A stretch of 64,000 bases of DNA from Mahella australiensis 50-1 BON. Its GTDB lineage: Bacteria > Bacillota > Clostridia > Mahellales > Mahellaceae. The translations under genes and the position numbers were made by a program. The notes under the pieces are model-generated. The model searched no databases. It was not told the origin of the DNA and saw only the letters and a list, made by a program, of their open reading frames with translations. The stretch is from positions 496,001 through 560,000 of the forward strand of contig NC_015520.1 in assembly GCF_000213255.1 (NCBI RefSeq), given 5' to 3'. Numbering within the stretch: the stretch's first letter is position 1; each line of letters begins with the position of its first letter. Of the stretch, positions 27,760 to 35,583 are shown piece by piece.

Positions 27760-28458
27760 ATGGGAATTCAGCCGATAAAAAAGGCAAATGTGAGCGAGCA
27801 GGTTTATGAACAATTAAAGAAGCAATTGCTGAACGGCGAATGGAAGCAAGGGGATAAAATTCCTTCGGAAAATGAATTGGCAGAGGCTTTTAACGTCAGC
27901 CGTATAACGGTACGTCATGCCATACAAAAGTTAACAGCCTTGGGATTAATAGAAACGAGGGTTGGAGAAGGTTCTTTTGTAAGAGAAGTGAAGCCCGGCG
28001 TGTATATGAACGCTATAATCCCATTGGCTTATCTTGGCGAAAATTCAACGCTGGAAGTACTGGAATTCAGATACGTGGTTGAATCCGAATCTGTAGGACT
28101 TGCGGCTGAGCGAGCGACGCAAGAGGATATTGCAGAATTAAAGGAAATATTAAAGAATATGGAAGATGTTAAAGAGGATGCCCAACTCTTCGCAGAAGCC
28201 GACCTGCGCTTTCATTTTAAAATAGCTCAAATTACAAGGAATTCCCTAATAATTGAAACATATAATATTTTAAACGATATTTTAGAAACAGCTATGAATG
28301 ATATTGTAAAAAGATTAGGCTTTGAGATAGGCATTTATTATCATACAAAGCTGCTTGAAGCTATAGAGCACCATGATAGCGAGCACGCCAAGAAGATTAT
28401 GAAAGAGCATGTTAATAAGACTATTGAGAATTATAGGAAAGAGAGACTTGTTGAATGA
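27760..28458 (+). CDS. GntR-family regulator, FadR subgroup
   Basis: 232 aa. The N-terminal winged helix (residues about 8-75: IPSENELAEAFNVSRITVRHAIQKL) is followed by a helical FCD ligand domain with metal-binding His residues (ADLRFHFKIA, YHTKLLEAIEHHD). This subgroup usually represses sugar-acid catabolic genes until a carboxylate ligand binds. It sits inside the locus it probably controls, 27 bp after the SDR. The adjacent GntP transporters fit a sugar-acid inducer. Confidence 0.93.
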   Translation: MGIQPIKKANVSEQVYEQLKKQLLNGEWKQGDKIPSENELAEAFNVSRITVRHAIQKLTALGLIETRVGEGSFVREVKPGVYMNAIIPLAYLGENSTLEVLEFRYVVESESVGLAAERATQEDIAELKEILKNMEDVKEDAQLFAEADLRFHFKIAQITRNSLIIETYNILNDILETAMNDIVKRLGFEIGIYYHTKLLEAIEHHDSEHAKKIMKEHVNKTIENYRKERLVE

Positions 28459-28562
28459 AAAGGAGGGTTTATTATAATAGGACTTGTATGACAACTATCA
28501 ACAGTTGACCGCTTAATATTTGTATATCTATTGAAACAGGTAGGTTAGAGAGGAGTTGGAAG

Positions 28563-29597
28563 ATGAAGGCATTGATGTATTATGGACCTGAGGACTTGCG
28601 AGTGACAGAGGTACCAGAACCTGTACCCTTAAAAAATGAGGCTTTGATAAAGATAAAAACTTGTGGTATTTGTGGCAGTGACGTGCATGGATATTTAGGA
28701 ATAACGGGCAGAAGGATAGCGCCGATGGTGATGGGGCATGAATTTTCAGGCGAAATCGTGCGTTTTGGAGAAGGTACTGTGTGCGATTACAAGATTGGCG
28801 ATAGGGTAACGGTGCAGCCGGTCGACTTTTGCGGTGAATGCGAGAATTGTAAAAACGGCTATACAAATGTATGCTTGAATAAAAGGTTTTTTGGCGTTAT
28901 GGATGTCAACGGTGCTTTTGAAGAGTACCTAGCTGTACCAGTGAAGCTTCTATATAAGCTACCGGATAATATCAGCTTTGATGAAGGAGCATTAATAGAG
29001 CCATTGGCTGTTGCATACTGTGGCGTAAAGAAAGCAGGTGACATTACTGGCAAAAATGTGCTGATCGCAGGCGGCGGAACTATCGGACAAATGATATTGA
29101 GCGTTGTTAAAGCAAAGAATGCGAAGAACATCATCGTTTCTGATCTAAGCGAGTTTAGGTTAGATATGGCAAAAAAGCTCGGCGCCACGCATGTAATCAA
29201 TCCTAAAGATAAAAATACAGATGAGTTCCAAAGAGACATTCAAAATATTCTGGATGGTAGACTTGTGGATGTGGCCTTTGAAGCGGTTGGAATAGCTCCC
29301 ACTGTTACACAGGCTCTGAGCAGCCTTAAAACGCAAGGAACGTGCATATGGGTAGGCAATAGCGCAAAGATGATAGAACTTAATATGCAGGATGTAGTGA
29401 CGAAAGAGCTTAAAATATTTGGTACTTACATTTATACCCATGAGGAATTCGGCGAAACTATTGATTTCCTTTCCGAAACAAACTTAAATTTGAATACCCT
29501 TATCTCAAAAGAAATTGATTTAGAACAGGCGCCGGCAATGTTTGCAGAATTAGCTAAGACAACGGATAAGTATCTGAAGGTAGTCGTGAAGTTTTAA
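28563..29597 (+). CDS. Zinc-dependent medium-chain dehydrogenase (sorbitol/threonine dehydrogenase-like)
   Basis: 344 aa. The catalytic zinc site shows CGICGSDVHG and GHEFSGEIV, and the structural zinc lobe is CGECENCKNGYTNVC. The nucleotide fold has AGGGTIGQ near residue 170 followed by an acidic strand end (IIVSDLSE), favouring NAD. A GAGGAG ribosome site precedes it. It would oxidise a polyol or sugar acid and feed a keto-sugar to the transketolase genes 24 bp downstream. The exact substrate is open. Confidence 0.9.
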   Translation: MKALMYYGPEDLRVTEVPEPVPLKNEALIKIKTCGICGSDVHGYLGITGRRIAPMVMGHEFSGEIVRFGEGTVCDYKIGDRVTVQPVDFCGECENCKNGYTNVCLNKRFFGVMDVNGAFEEYLAVPVKLLYKLPDNISFDEGALIEPLAVAYCGVKKAGDITGKNVLIAGGGTIGQMILSVVKAKNAKNIIVSDLSEFRLDMAKKLGATHVINPKDKNTDEFQRDIQNILDGRLVDVAFEAVGIAPTVTQALSSLKTQGTCIWVGNSAKMIELNMQDVVTKELKIFGTYIYTHEEFGETIDFLSETNLNLNTLISKEIDLEQAPAMFAELAKTTDKYLKVVVKF

Positions 29598-29621
29598 TAA
29601 AAATGAATGGAGGATATTCTT

Positions 29622-30446
29622 ATGGATAAACAAGAATTGATAAAAAAATTAGAGGAGCAGGCCAAGGTTTTAAGAAGAGATATCGTTGAGATTGTTGGTG
29701 TAGGCTTGCCAGGCCATATAGGTGGCTCATGTTCTTCTGCAGATATTGTGACAGCTTTATACTTCTATAAAATGCACCTAGATCCTAAAAACCCGAAGAA
29801 GGTAGACCGTGACAGATTTTTATTTAGCAAAGGTCACGCAGCTATAGTGCAATATGCGGCATTGGCGGAACTCGGCTATTTTGATAAAAGCGAATTAAAA
29901 AAATGTAAATCATTGGGTTCTATGTTGCAAGGGCATCCCGATTATAGGAAGACTCCTGGCGTTGAAGCTAATACCGGTTCACTTGGACAGGGCCTATCCA
30001 TTGGCCTCGGTATGGCATTAGGTCTCAAGCTGGACAATATCGATAGGAAGGTTTATGTAATTGTAGGCGATGGCGAAATTGCAGAAGGTCAGATTTGGGA
30101 AGCCGCTATGGCGGCCTCTAACTTTAAGGCGGATAACCTCATAGCTATATTGGATAATAATGAGCTTCAGGCCACCGGCCCTATAGCCGAAAGGTTCAAT
30201 ACTAATCCATTAATTCCCAAATGGGAAAGTTTTGGATGGAATGTGATTGAGATAAATGGCCATGATATGGGTCAGATAATCGATGCACTGGATGAGGCTG
30301 ATAATGTGAAAGGCAAACCTACTATTATCGTTGCTCATACTATAAAAGGCAAGGGCATCAGCTTTGCTGAAAATGCGGTAGAATACCATAATGGTGCCTT
30401 AACGCAGGAAGCGTACGAGAAAGCATTAACGGAATTATCATGTTAA
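29622..30446 (+). CDS. Transketolase, N-terminal subunit
   Basis: 274 aa from ATG 29622 (GGAGG 8 nt upstream). It holds the thiamine pyrophosphate-binding half: SKGHAAIVQYAALAELG, HPDYRKTPGVEANTGSLGQG, and GDGEIAEGQIWEAAMAA leading to N in LDNNELQATG. The pyrimidine-binding half is the next gene, 17 bp away. Split transketolases of this kind are common in catabolic operons, where they can act on unusual ketose phosphates. Confidence 0.94.
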   Translation: MDKQELIKKLEEQAKVLRRDIVEIVGVGLPGHIGGSCSSADIVTALYFYKMHLDPKNPKKVDRDRFLFSKGHAAIVQYAALAELGYFDKSELKKCKSLGSMLQGHPDYRKTPGVEANTGSLGQGLSIGLGMALGLKLDNIDRKVYVIVGDGEIAEGQIWEAAMAASNFKADNLIAILDNNELQATGPIAERFNTNPLIPKWESFGWNVIEINGHDMGQIIDALDEADNVKGKPTIIVAHTIKGKGISFAENAVEYHNGALTQEAYEKALTELSC

Positions 30447-30463
30447 GGAAAGGATGATTTGAT

Positions 30464-31390
30464 ATGAGTTATACGAATCAAAGGATAGCTTATGGCAACG
30501 CACTTGTTCAATTAGGCAGGGAGAATAAAAATATAGTGGCGTTGGAAGCGGATCTTGGAAAATCAACTATGTCCAATATGTTTCAGCAGGAGTTTCCCGA
30601 CAGATATTTTGAGATGGGTATTGCAGAGCAGAATATGGCATCTACTGCAGCAGGTCTATCCTTAACTGGCAAAATACCATTTATACACTCATTCGCAGTA
30701 TTTTCAACGGGCAGGGCGTTTGACCAAATACGCCAAACGATATCCATAGGTAGGCTAAACGTCAACATTTGCGGTTCTTCCGCCGGTTTGTCGGATTTTG
30801 GCGATGGTTCGACCCATCAGTCGGTGGAAGATATAGCGATTATGAGAGCTATACCTAATATGACCGTATTTTGCCCGGTTGATGCCAATGAAACGGGTAA
30901 AGTGGTAAGGGCTATGGCGGAAATTGACGGGCCGTGTTATATCCGAATAAACCGCAATGATTATGAAAATGTTATATCAGAAGATACGCCATTTCAGGTT
31001 GGTATGCCTACTGTATTAAAAGATGGCAGCGACATAGCAGTTTTTACAATAGGCATAATGGCGATTAAAGCGTTGGAAGCGGCAAAAGCATTAGAGGGCA
31101 AAATTTCTCTCAAGGTCATCAATGTCAGCACCATTAAGCCGTTAAATACACAGGTGATCATTGATATGGCAAAAAATTGCAAAGCCGTTATTACAGCTGA
31201 AGAACACAGTATCATAGGCGGGCTGGGCAGTGCTATAGTGCAGGCCCTTTCTAAAGAATGTAAACCCATAGAATTTATTGGTATAAACGATACTTTTGGT
31301 TGCAGTGCGCGGGGCTACGACGAATTACTAGATTATTTCGGTCTCACATCAGAGGCTATTATTCAAGCAGCACAAAGATTAAACAAATAA
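30464..31390 (+). CDS. Transketolase, C-terminal subunit
   Basis: 308 aa. It carries the pyrimidine-binding domain with the catalytic Glu in MGIAEQNMASTAAGLSL and the GDGSTHQSVEDIA loop, then the C-terminal domain at about residues 185-305. It forms the active enzyme with the preceding subunit. The length is standard. Confidence 0.94.
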   Translation: MSYTNQRIAYGNALVQLGRENKNIVALEADLGKSTMSNMFQQEFPDRYFEMGIAEQNMASTAAGLSLTGKIPFIHSFAVFSTGRAFDQIRQTISIGRLNVNICGSSAGLSDFGDGSTHQSVEDIAIMRAIPNMTVFCPVDANETGKVVRAMAEIDGPCYIRINRNDYENVISEDTPFQVGMPTVLKDGSDIAVFTIGIMAIKALEAAKALEGKISLKVINVSTIKPLNTQVIIDMAKNCKAVITAEEHSIIGGLGSAIVQALSKECKPIEFIGINDTFGCSARGYDELLDYFGLTSEAIIQAAQRLNK

Positions 31391-31419
31391 AAAGTATGAT
31401 AAAAGGAGATGTGGTATTT

Positions 31420-32307
31420 ATGAAAATAGGGTTTATAGGACTAGGTATTATGGGCAAACCTATGGCAAAAAACCTCTTGAAAGCAGGGCATGAGGTGGTT
31501 GGCTACGATATAGTTAAGGAGAACGTAGATAATGTGGTAGCTGCAGGTGCAAAGCCTGCTTCATCTGCTAAAGAAGTGGCCGAGCAGTGCTCGATTATTA
31601 TTACCATGCTTCCTAATTCACCTCATGTAAAAGAGGTAGTCATGGGGGAAAACGGTATATTGGAAGGGGCTAAGCCAGGGACTATATTAATAGACATGAG
31701 TTCTATAGCGCCGTTGGCTTCCCAGGAGATATGTAAGGCGTGCGAGGCCAAGGGTGTCAAAATGATAGATGCACCGGTTAGCGGAGGAGAACCCAAAGCT
31801 ATCGATGGCACGCTTTCCATCATGGTAGGGGGAGATAAAGCGGTATTTGAGCAGGTATATGACATACTTATGGTAATGGGCAGCAGCGCTGTACACTGTG
31901 GCGACATAGGGGCAGGCAATACTACAAAGTTGGCAAATCAAGTCATTGTGGCTTTGAATATTGCGGCTGTTTCTGAAGCCTTCATGTTGGCGACAAAGGC
32001 CGGAGTAGATCCGCAGTTGGTGTTTGATGCTATAAAAGGCGGGTTGGCTGGTTCTACCGTTATGAATGCAAAAGCACCAATGATTATGGAAGGTAACTTT
32101 GAACCCGGTTTTAAGATTGATCTTCATATCAAAGACTTAAATAATGTCTTAGAAACAGGGCATAGCGTGGGCTCTCCGCTTCCGTTGACCGCTGCAGTGA
32201 TGGAAATGATGCAGACACTTCACGCCGACGGTTATGGGCAAAAGGATCACAGCGCTTTGGCAAAATATTATGAAAAGCTGGCTAATACGGAGATTAGGAA
32301 AAGATAG
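31420..32307 (+). CDS. Beta-hydroxyacid dehydrogenase (GarR / 2-hydroxy-3-oxopropionate reductase-like)
   Basis: 295 aa from ATG 31420 with AAAGGAG upstream; the open frame extends into the transketolase gene but has no site there. Features: GFIGLGIMGKPMAKNL, the substrate loop DAPVSGGEPKAIDGTL and the catalytic Lys in GNTTKLANQ. The family reduces tartronate semialdehyde or oxidises 3-hydroxyacids such as L-threonate. With GntP permeases next door, a sugar-acid or threonate-type substrate is plausible. Confidence 0.92.
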   Translation: MKIGFIGLGIMGKPMAKNLLKAGHEVVGYDIVKENVDNVVAAGAKPASSAKEVAEQCSIIITMLPNSPHVKEVVMGENGILEGAKPGTILIDMSSIAPLASQEICKACEAKGVKMIDAPVSGGEPKAIDGTLSIMVGGDKAVFEQVYDILMVMGSSAVHCGDIGAGNTTKLANQVIVALNIAAVSEAFMLATKAGVDPQLVFDAIKGGLAGSTVMNAKAPMIMEGNFEPGFKIDLHIKDLNNVLETGHSVGSPLPLTAAVMEMMQTLHADGYGQKDHSALAKYYEKLANTEIRKR

Positions 32308-32335
32308 TTTCTACTGCTCTTGAATCTCGACGCAA

Positions 32336-32374
32336 CGCTCAAGTATTGGCTAAATATTAGCTAATACTTGAGCG
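32336..32374. other. Long perfect-type hairpin before the GntP genes
   Basis: Arms 32336-32353 and 32357-32374 pair over 18 bp with one G-T wobble and a 3-nt loop (ATA). No T-run follows on either strand. It contains the 12-mer GCTAATACTTGA also seen at the SDR promoter, so it may be an operator pair as well as an RNA stem. Confidence 0.6.
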
Positions 32375-32447
32375 TATATTACCATGTAAGTTCTAACATT
32401 TAGTAAATTTGTAAATTTTCATATTAAATATAACGGGGAAATTGAGT

Positions 32448-33788
32448 ATGGGAGTTAGTGGGTATCAGTTAATTATAGGTCTTGCCATAGGCATTACATT
32501 ATTAATCCTTATGATTGTAAAAACGAGAATTCACACATTTTTTGCCTTGATCATATCATCTGTTGTGACAGCTGCGCTATGCGGGGTCCCGATGGATAAG
32601 ATAGTAAGCATGGTTACCACTGGTTTTGGAAACACATTAGCAAGTATAGGGATTGTGGTAGGCTTGGGTATTTTAATTGGAGAGGTATTTGAAATGTCAG
32701 GTGCGGGCGAAAAAATGGCAAATACCTTTATAAAGATATTCGGCGAAGGAAGAGAAGAATGGGCGCTTGCTATTACGGGATTTATAATTTCCATTCCTGT
32801 ATTTTCAGATACGGCAATGTTGATTTTATTTCCAATTGCAAAAGCGCTTTCTAGAAAAACAAAAAAGTCCATTGTTTTGCTAGGTATGTGCCTAATGTAT
32901 TCGGCCGTTATTACTCATACTTTAGTGCCGCCCACGCCGGGGCCGTTAGCAGCAGCGGAGCAATTTGGAGTGCCGTTGGGGAATATGATACTCTGGGGCG
33001 TTATTGTTAGTATTCCTATTATGATAGCCATCATATTCTACTATAGGTATATGGGATCTAAAATATATATTTTGCCTGAAGAAGAGAGCGAAAATGTTAT
33101 AAAAGACGAAAAAGAACTTCCTTCTACTATAGCTTCTTTTACGCCGATTTTATTACCGATTCTTTTAATCGTAATGAATACCGTACTTACCGCTACGGGA
33201 ATAGAAAATTCTGTCGTGGAGATATTAAAATTTATCGGTACGCCTGTTATAGCGCTTTCTATTTCGTTGCTGGTTTCTCTCTTCTTGCTTACTAAAGGTA
33301 TGAGCAGAAAAGAAGTGCTTTCACGAATGGATAACGGAATCAAAAATGCAGGTATTATTTTACTTGTAACCGGTGGAGGCGGCGCTTTGGGATACATATT
33401 GAAAGAAAGCGGGGCTGGAGATTATTTGGCTCAAACTATAGCGAATACAAGTATCCCGCCACTTTTAATTCCATTTCTAATTGCAAGCGTTGTTAGAGTG
33501 ATTCAAGGCAGCATTACTGTATCTATCATTACTGCTGCGTCTATTTCCGCCCCTATTTTGCTAAATATACCCGGTGTTAGCATGACATTTGCGGCTATAT
33601 CTTGTTGTGTTGGCGCACTTTCGCTATCATATTTTAACGATAGCGGTTTTTGGGTACAGTCTAATCTGATGAAATTAAGAAACACAAAGGAACAGGTGCT
33701 TGCTTGCTCGCTGCAAAGTCCGATCGCTTGGATTACGGGCTTTATAATGCTTATGATATTGAATGCTTTATTTGGGAATATAGTGTAG
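32448..33788 (+). CDS. GntP-family gluconate/sugar-acid permease, first copy
   Basis: 446 aa from ATG 32448 (GGGGA 10 nt upstream). About a dozen hydrophobic segments. Conserved loops include THTLVPPTPGPLAAAEQFG and YFNDSGFWVQSNL, matching the GntP/Dsd permease family, which imports gluconate and related hydroxy acids with protons. It follows the GarR-like gene after a long hairpin and precedes a second permease by 51 bp. Confidence 0.9.
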   Translation: MGVSGYQLIIGLAIGITLLILMIVKTRIHTFFALIISSVVTAALCGVPMDKIVSMVTTGFGNTLASIGIVVGLGILIGEVFEMSGAGEKMANTFIKIFGEGREEWALAITGFIISIPVFSDTAMLILFPIAKALSRKTKKSIVLLGMCLMYSAVITHTLVPPTPGPLAAAEQFGVPLGNMILWGVIVSIPIMIAIIFYYRYMGSKIYILPEEESENVIKDEKELPSTIASFTPILLPILLIVMNTVLTATGIENSVVEILKFIGTPVIALSISLLVSLFLLTKGMSRKEVLSRMDNGIKNAGIILLVTGGGGALGYILKESGAGDYLAQTIANTSIPPLLIPFLIASVVRVIQGSITVSIITAASISAPILLNIPGVSMTFAAISCCVGALSLSYFNDSGFWVQSNLMKLRNTKEQVLACSLQSPIAWITGFIMLMILNALFGNIV

Positions 33789-33839
33789 ATATACTACTAT
33801 AATATTTATAAAATATAAGTGAAGTAAGGAGAAATTATA

Positions 33840-35258
33840 ATGTCTGGAGGAGCTTTTTTTATAGTCCTTGCTATAGGAATAATAGCATTAATGTTGCTTA
33901 TAGCAAAATTTAAGGTGCATGCTGTGCTTTCTCTGTTGTTTGTTGCTTTCTTTATTGGTGTGGCTATGGGATTTTCACCATTGAAATCGGTGGAATTAAT
34001 AGCACAAGGATTTGGGGATACGTTGGAAGGGGTCGGTATCCCTATTATACTAGGTGCTATATTGGCTATGGGTATTCACGATACGGGTGCAGCAAAGTCT
34101 ATTGCTAATTTTTTCATTAAGCTATTTAGGGGCAAAAATCTTGAATTGGCCCCGGCACTAACGGCATATATTGTATCTATTCCTGTATTTGGTGACATCA
34201 CTTCGGTATTAACTTCAAATATAGCTTCTGTATTATCAGCCAGGAAAAAGATATCAATGTCTACCATGGCTTCTTTTACTGCTTTAGGTTTAAATCTAAC
34301 TCATGCTGTTGTACCGCCAACACCTGGGATATTGGCGGTAGCGATATTGATGAAGGCTGATCTAGGTTTGGTGATTTTTTGGGGTATAGTTATTACCTTT
34401 ATTGCTTTCATAGCAACCTGGTTATTGCTTAAAAAATGGACTGAGAAAGAATATATAGAACCTAATCCCGAACTTGTAAAAGGGATTAAGCCGGCTGATA
34501 CGAATGATATTGACGACCTACTCATAAAAGGCGAGAATTTGCCAGGAACCTTAGAATCATTACTGCCTATATTTATTCCAGTAATATTAATATCAATGTC
34601 TTCATTTATAGGTATGATATTGCCGGAAGGAAATATTTTCAGAGAAGCCTCTGCGTTTTTGGGCAACAAAATAGTAGCGCTCTCTTTAGCCGTAATATAT
34701 ACAATGTTGTTGGGGCTAAAATATAAAAAAGCGGTTATTCAAAACAATAAAGATATGAGTGTGAATTATGAGAGCGAAAATATCAAGGATGTATTGTTAA
34801 ATAGTTGGGTAGTAAGAGGATTAAATGTTGCTATAATAGCGTTAATTGTTACTGGTATGGGAGGCGCTTTAAGTACCATAATTAAGTCAGCTCCTGCAGT
34901 AGCTCAACTTAGCGGATTTGTAGATGGGCTTAATATACCATCTATATTGATCCCATTCTTTTTAGGTACGATAATGATGACAGCAGTTGGTTCAATGACT
35001 ACAGCCGGTATGACTGCCGCAGCTATTGTTTTACCAATGCTGCCAGCACTGGGCTTATCGCCATTGGCAGCTACTTTAGCTATAGGGGCCGGTACTATGG
35101 CGATCAATCATGTCAACAATAGTGGTTTTTGGGTAATAACACAATTTTTCAATTTGAATACAAAGCAGGGTATAAAATACATTACTATACCGGAAATAGT
35201 GGCAGCCATAGTTTGCATAATTTGTGTTGTAATATTAAATGCTGGGGGATTACTTTAA
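33840..35258 (+). CDS. GntP-family permease, second copy
   Basis: 472 aa, with AAGGAG ahead of ATG 33840. It shares the family loops THAVVPPTPGILAVA and HVNNSGFWVITQF with its neighbour but is clearly diverged, with an extra charged loop at about residues 210-235. It is either a transporter for a second hydroxy acid or a subfunctionalised duplicate. It is the last gene before a strong terminator. Confidence 0.9.
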   Translation: MSGGAFFIVLAIGIIALMLLIAKFKVHAVLSLLFVAFFIGVAMGFSPLKSVELIAQGFGDTLEGVGIPIILGAILAMGIHDTGAAKSIANFFIKLFRGKNLELAPALTAYIVSIPVFGDITSVLTSNIASVLSARKKISMSTMASFTALGLNLTHAVVPPTPGILAVAILMKADLGLVIFWGIVITFIAFIATWLLLKKWTEKEYIEPNPELVKGIKPADTNDIDDLLIKGENLPGTLESLLPIFIPVILISMSSFIGMILPEGNIFREASAFLGNKIVALSLAVIYTMLLGLKYKKAVIQNNKDMSVNYESENIKDVLLNSWVVRGLNVAIIALIVTGMGGALSTIIKSAPAVAQLSGFVDGLNIPSILIPFFLGTIMMTAVGSMTTAGMTAAAIVLPMLPALGLSPLAATLAIGAGTMAINHVNNSGFWVITQFFNLNTKQGIKYITIPEIVAAIVCIICVVILNAGGLL

Positions 35259-35314
35259 AAATATATTATTCTATGATTGTTTATAATAAATCATTTTAAG
35301 ATATTATAAAATTT

Positions 35315-35390
35315 AATAGTTGATTAACCTCGTGTTGAATTCTAACATGTGTTCTTCGTAACTTGTGCTGAGGTTAATCAACTATTTTTT
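35315..35390 (+). terminator. Long-loop intrinsic terminator after the GntP genes
   Basis: A perfect 17-bp stem (arms 35315-35331 and 35370-35386), with the run TTTTTT contained in and following the right arm. The loop is 38 nt, unusually long. It ends the acid-sugar locus. The 190 bp after it up to 35584 are AT-rich with no gene; I see no clear promoter hexamers. Confidence 0.75.
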
Positions 35391-35583
35391 GATTATCATA
35401 TAGTAATGTCTGAGTTGTAGCTGCAATCTTTTAAAACGCATAATAAGTTTAACAGGTATTTATTACCTTATATATGCAATAAATTCCTTGCAACGCCACA
35501 CTAGATCATGTAAAATATATAATATAGAATAGATATTGTGAAGACTAGAAACTCGTTGCGAATTTTTTAAGGGAGGGGAAAAT

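Noticed and set aside
28459-28562. Palindrome-like CAACT...AGTTG before the Zn dehydrogenase as an operator
   Set aside because: Only 5-bp arms and no recurrence elsewhere in the locus.
31300-31420. N-terminal extension of the GarR-like protein into the transketolase gene
   Set aside because: The Rossmann motif begins right at ATG 31420 with AAAGGAG upstream; the extension is overlap in another frame.
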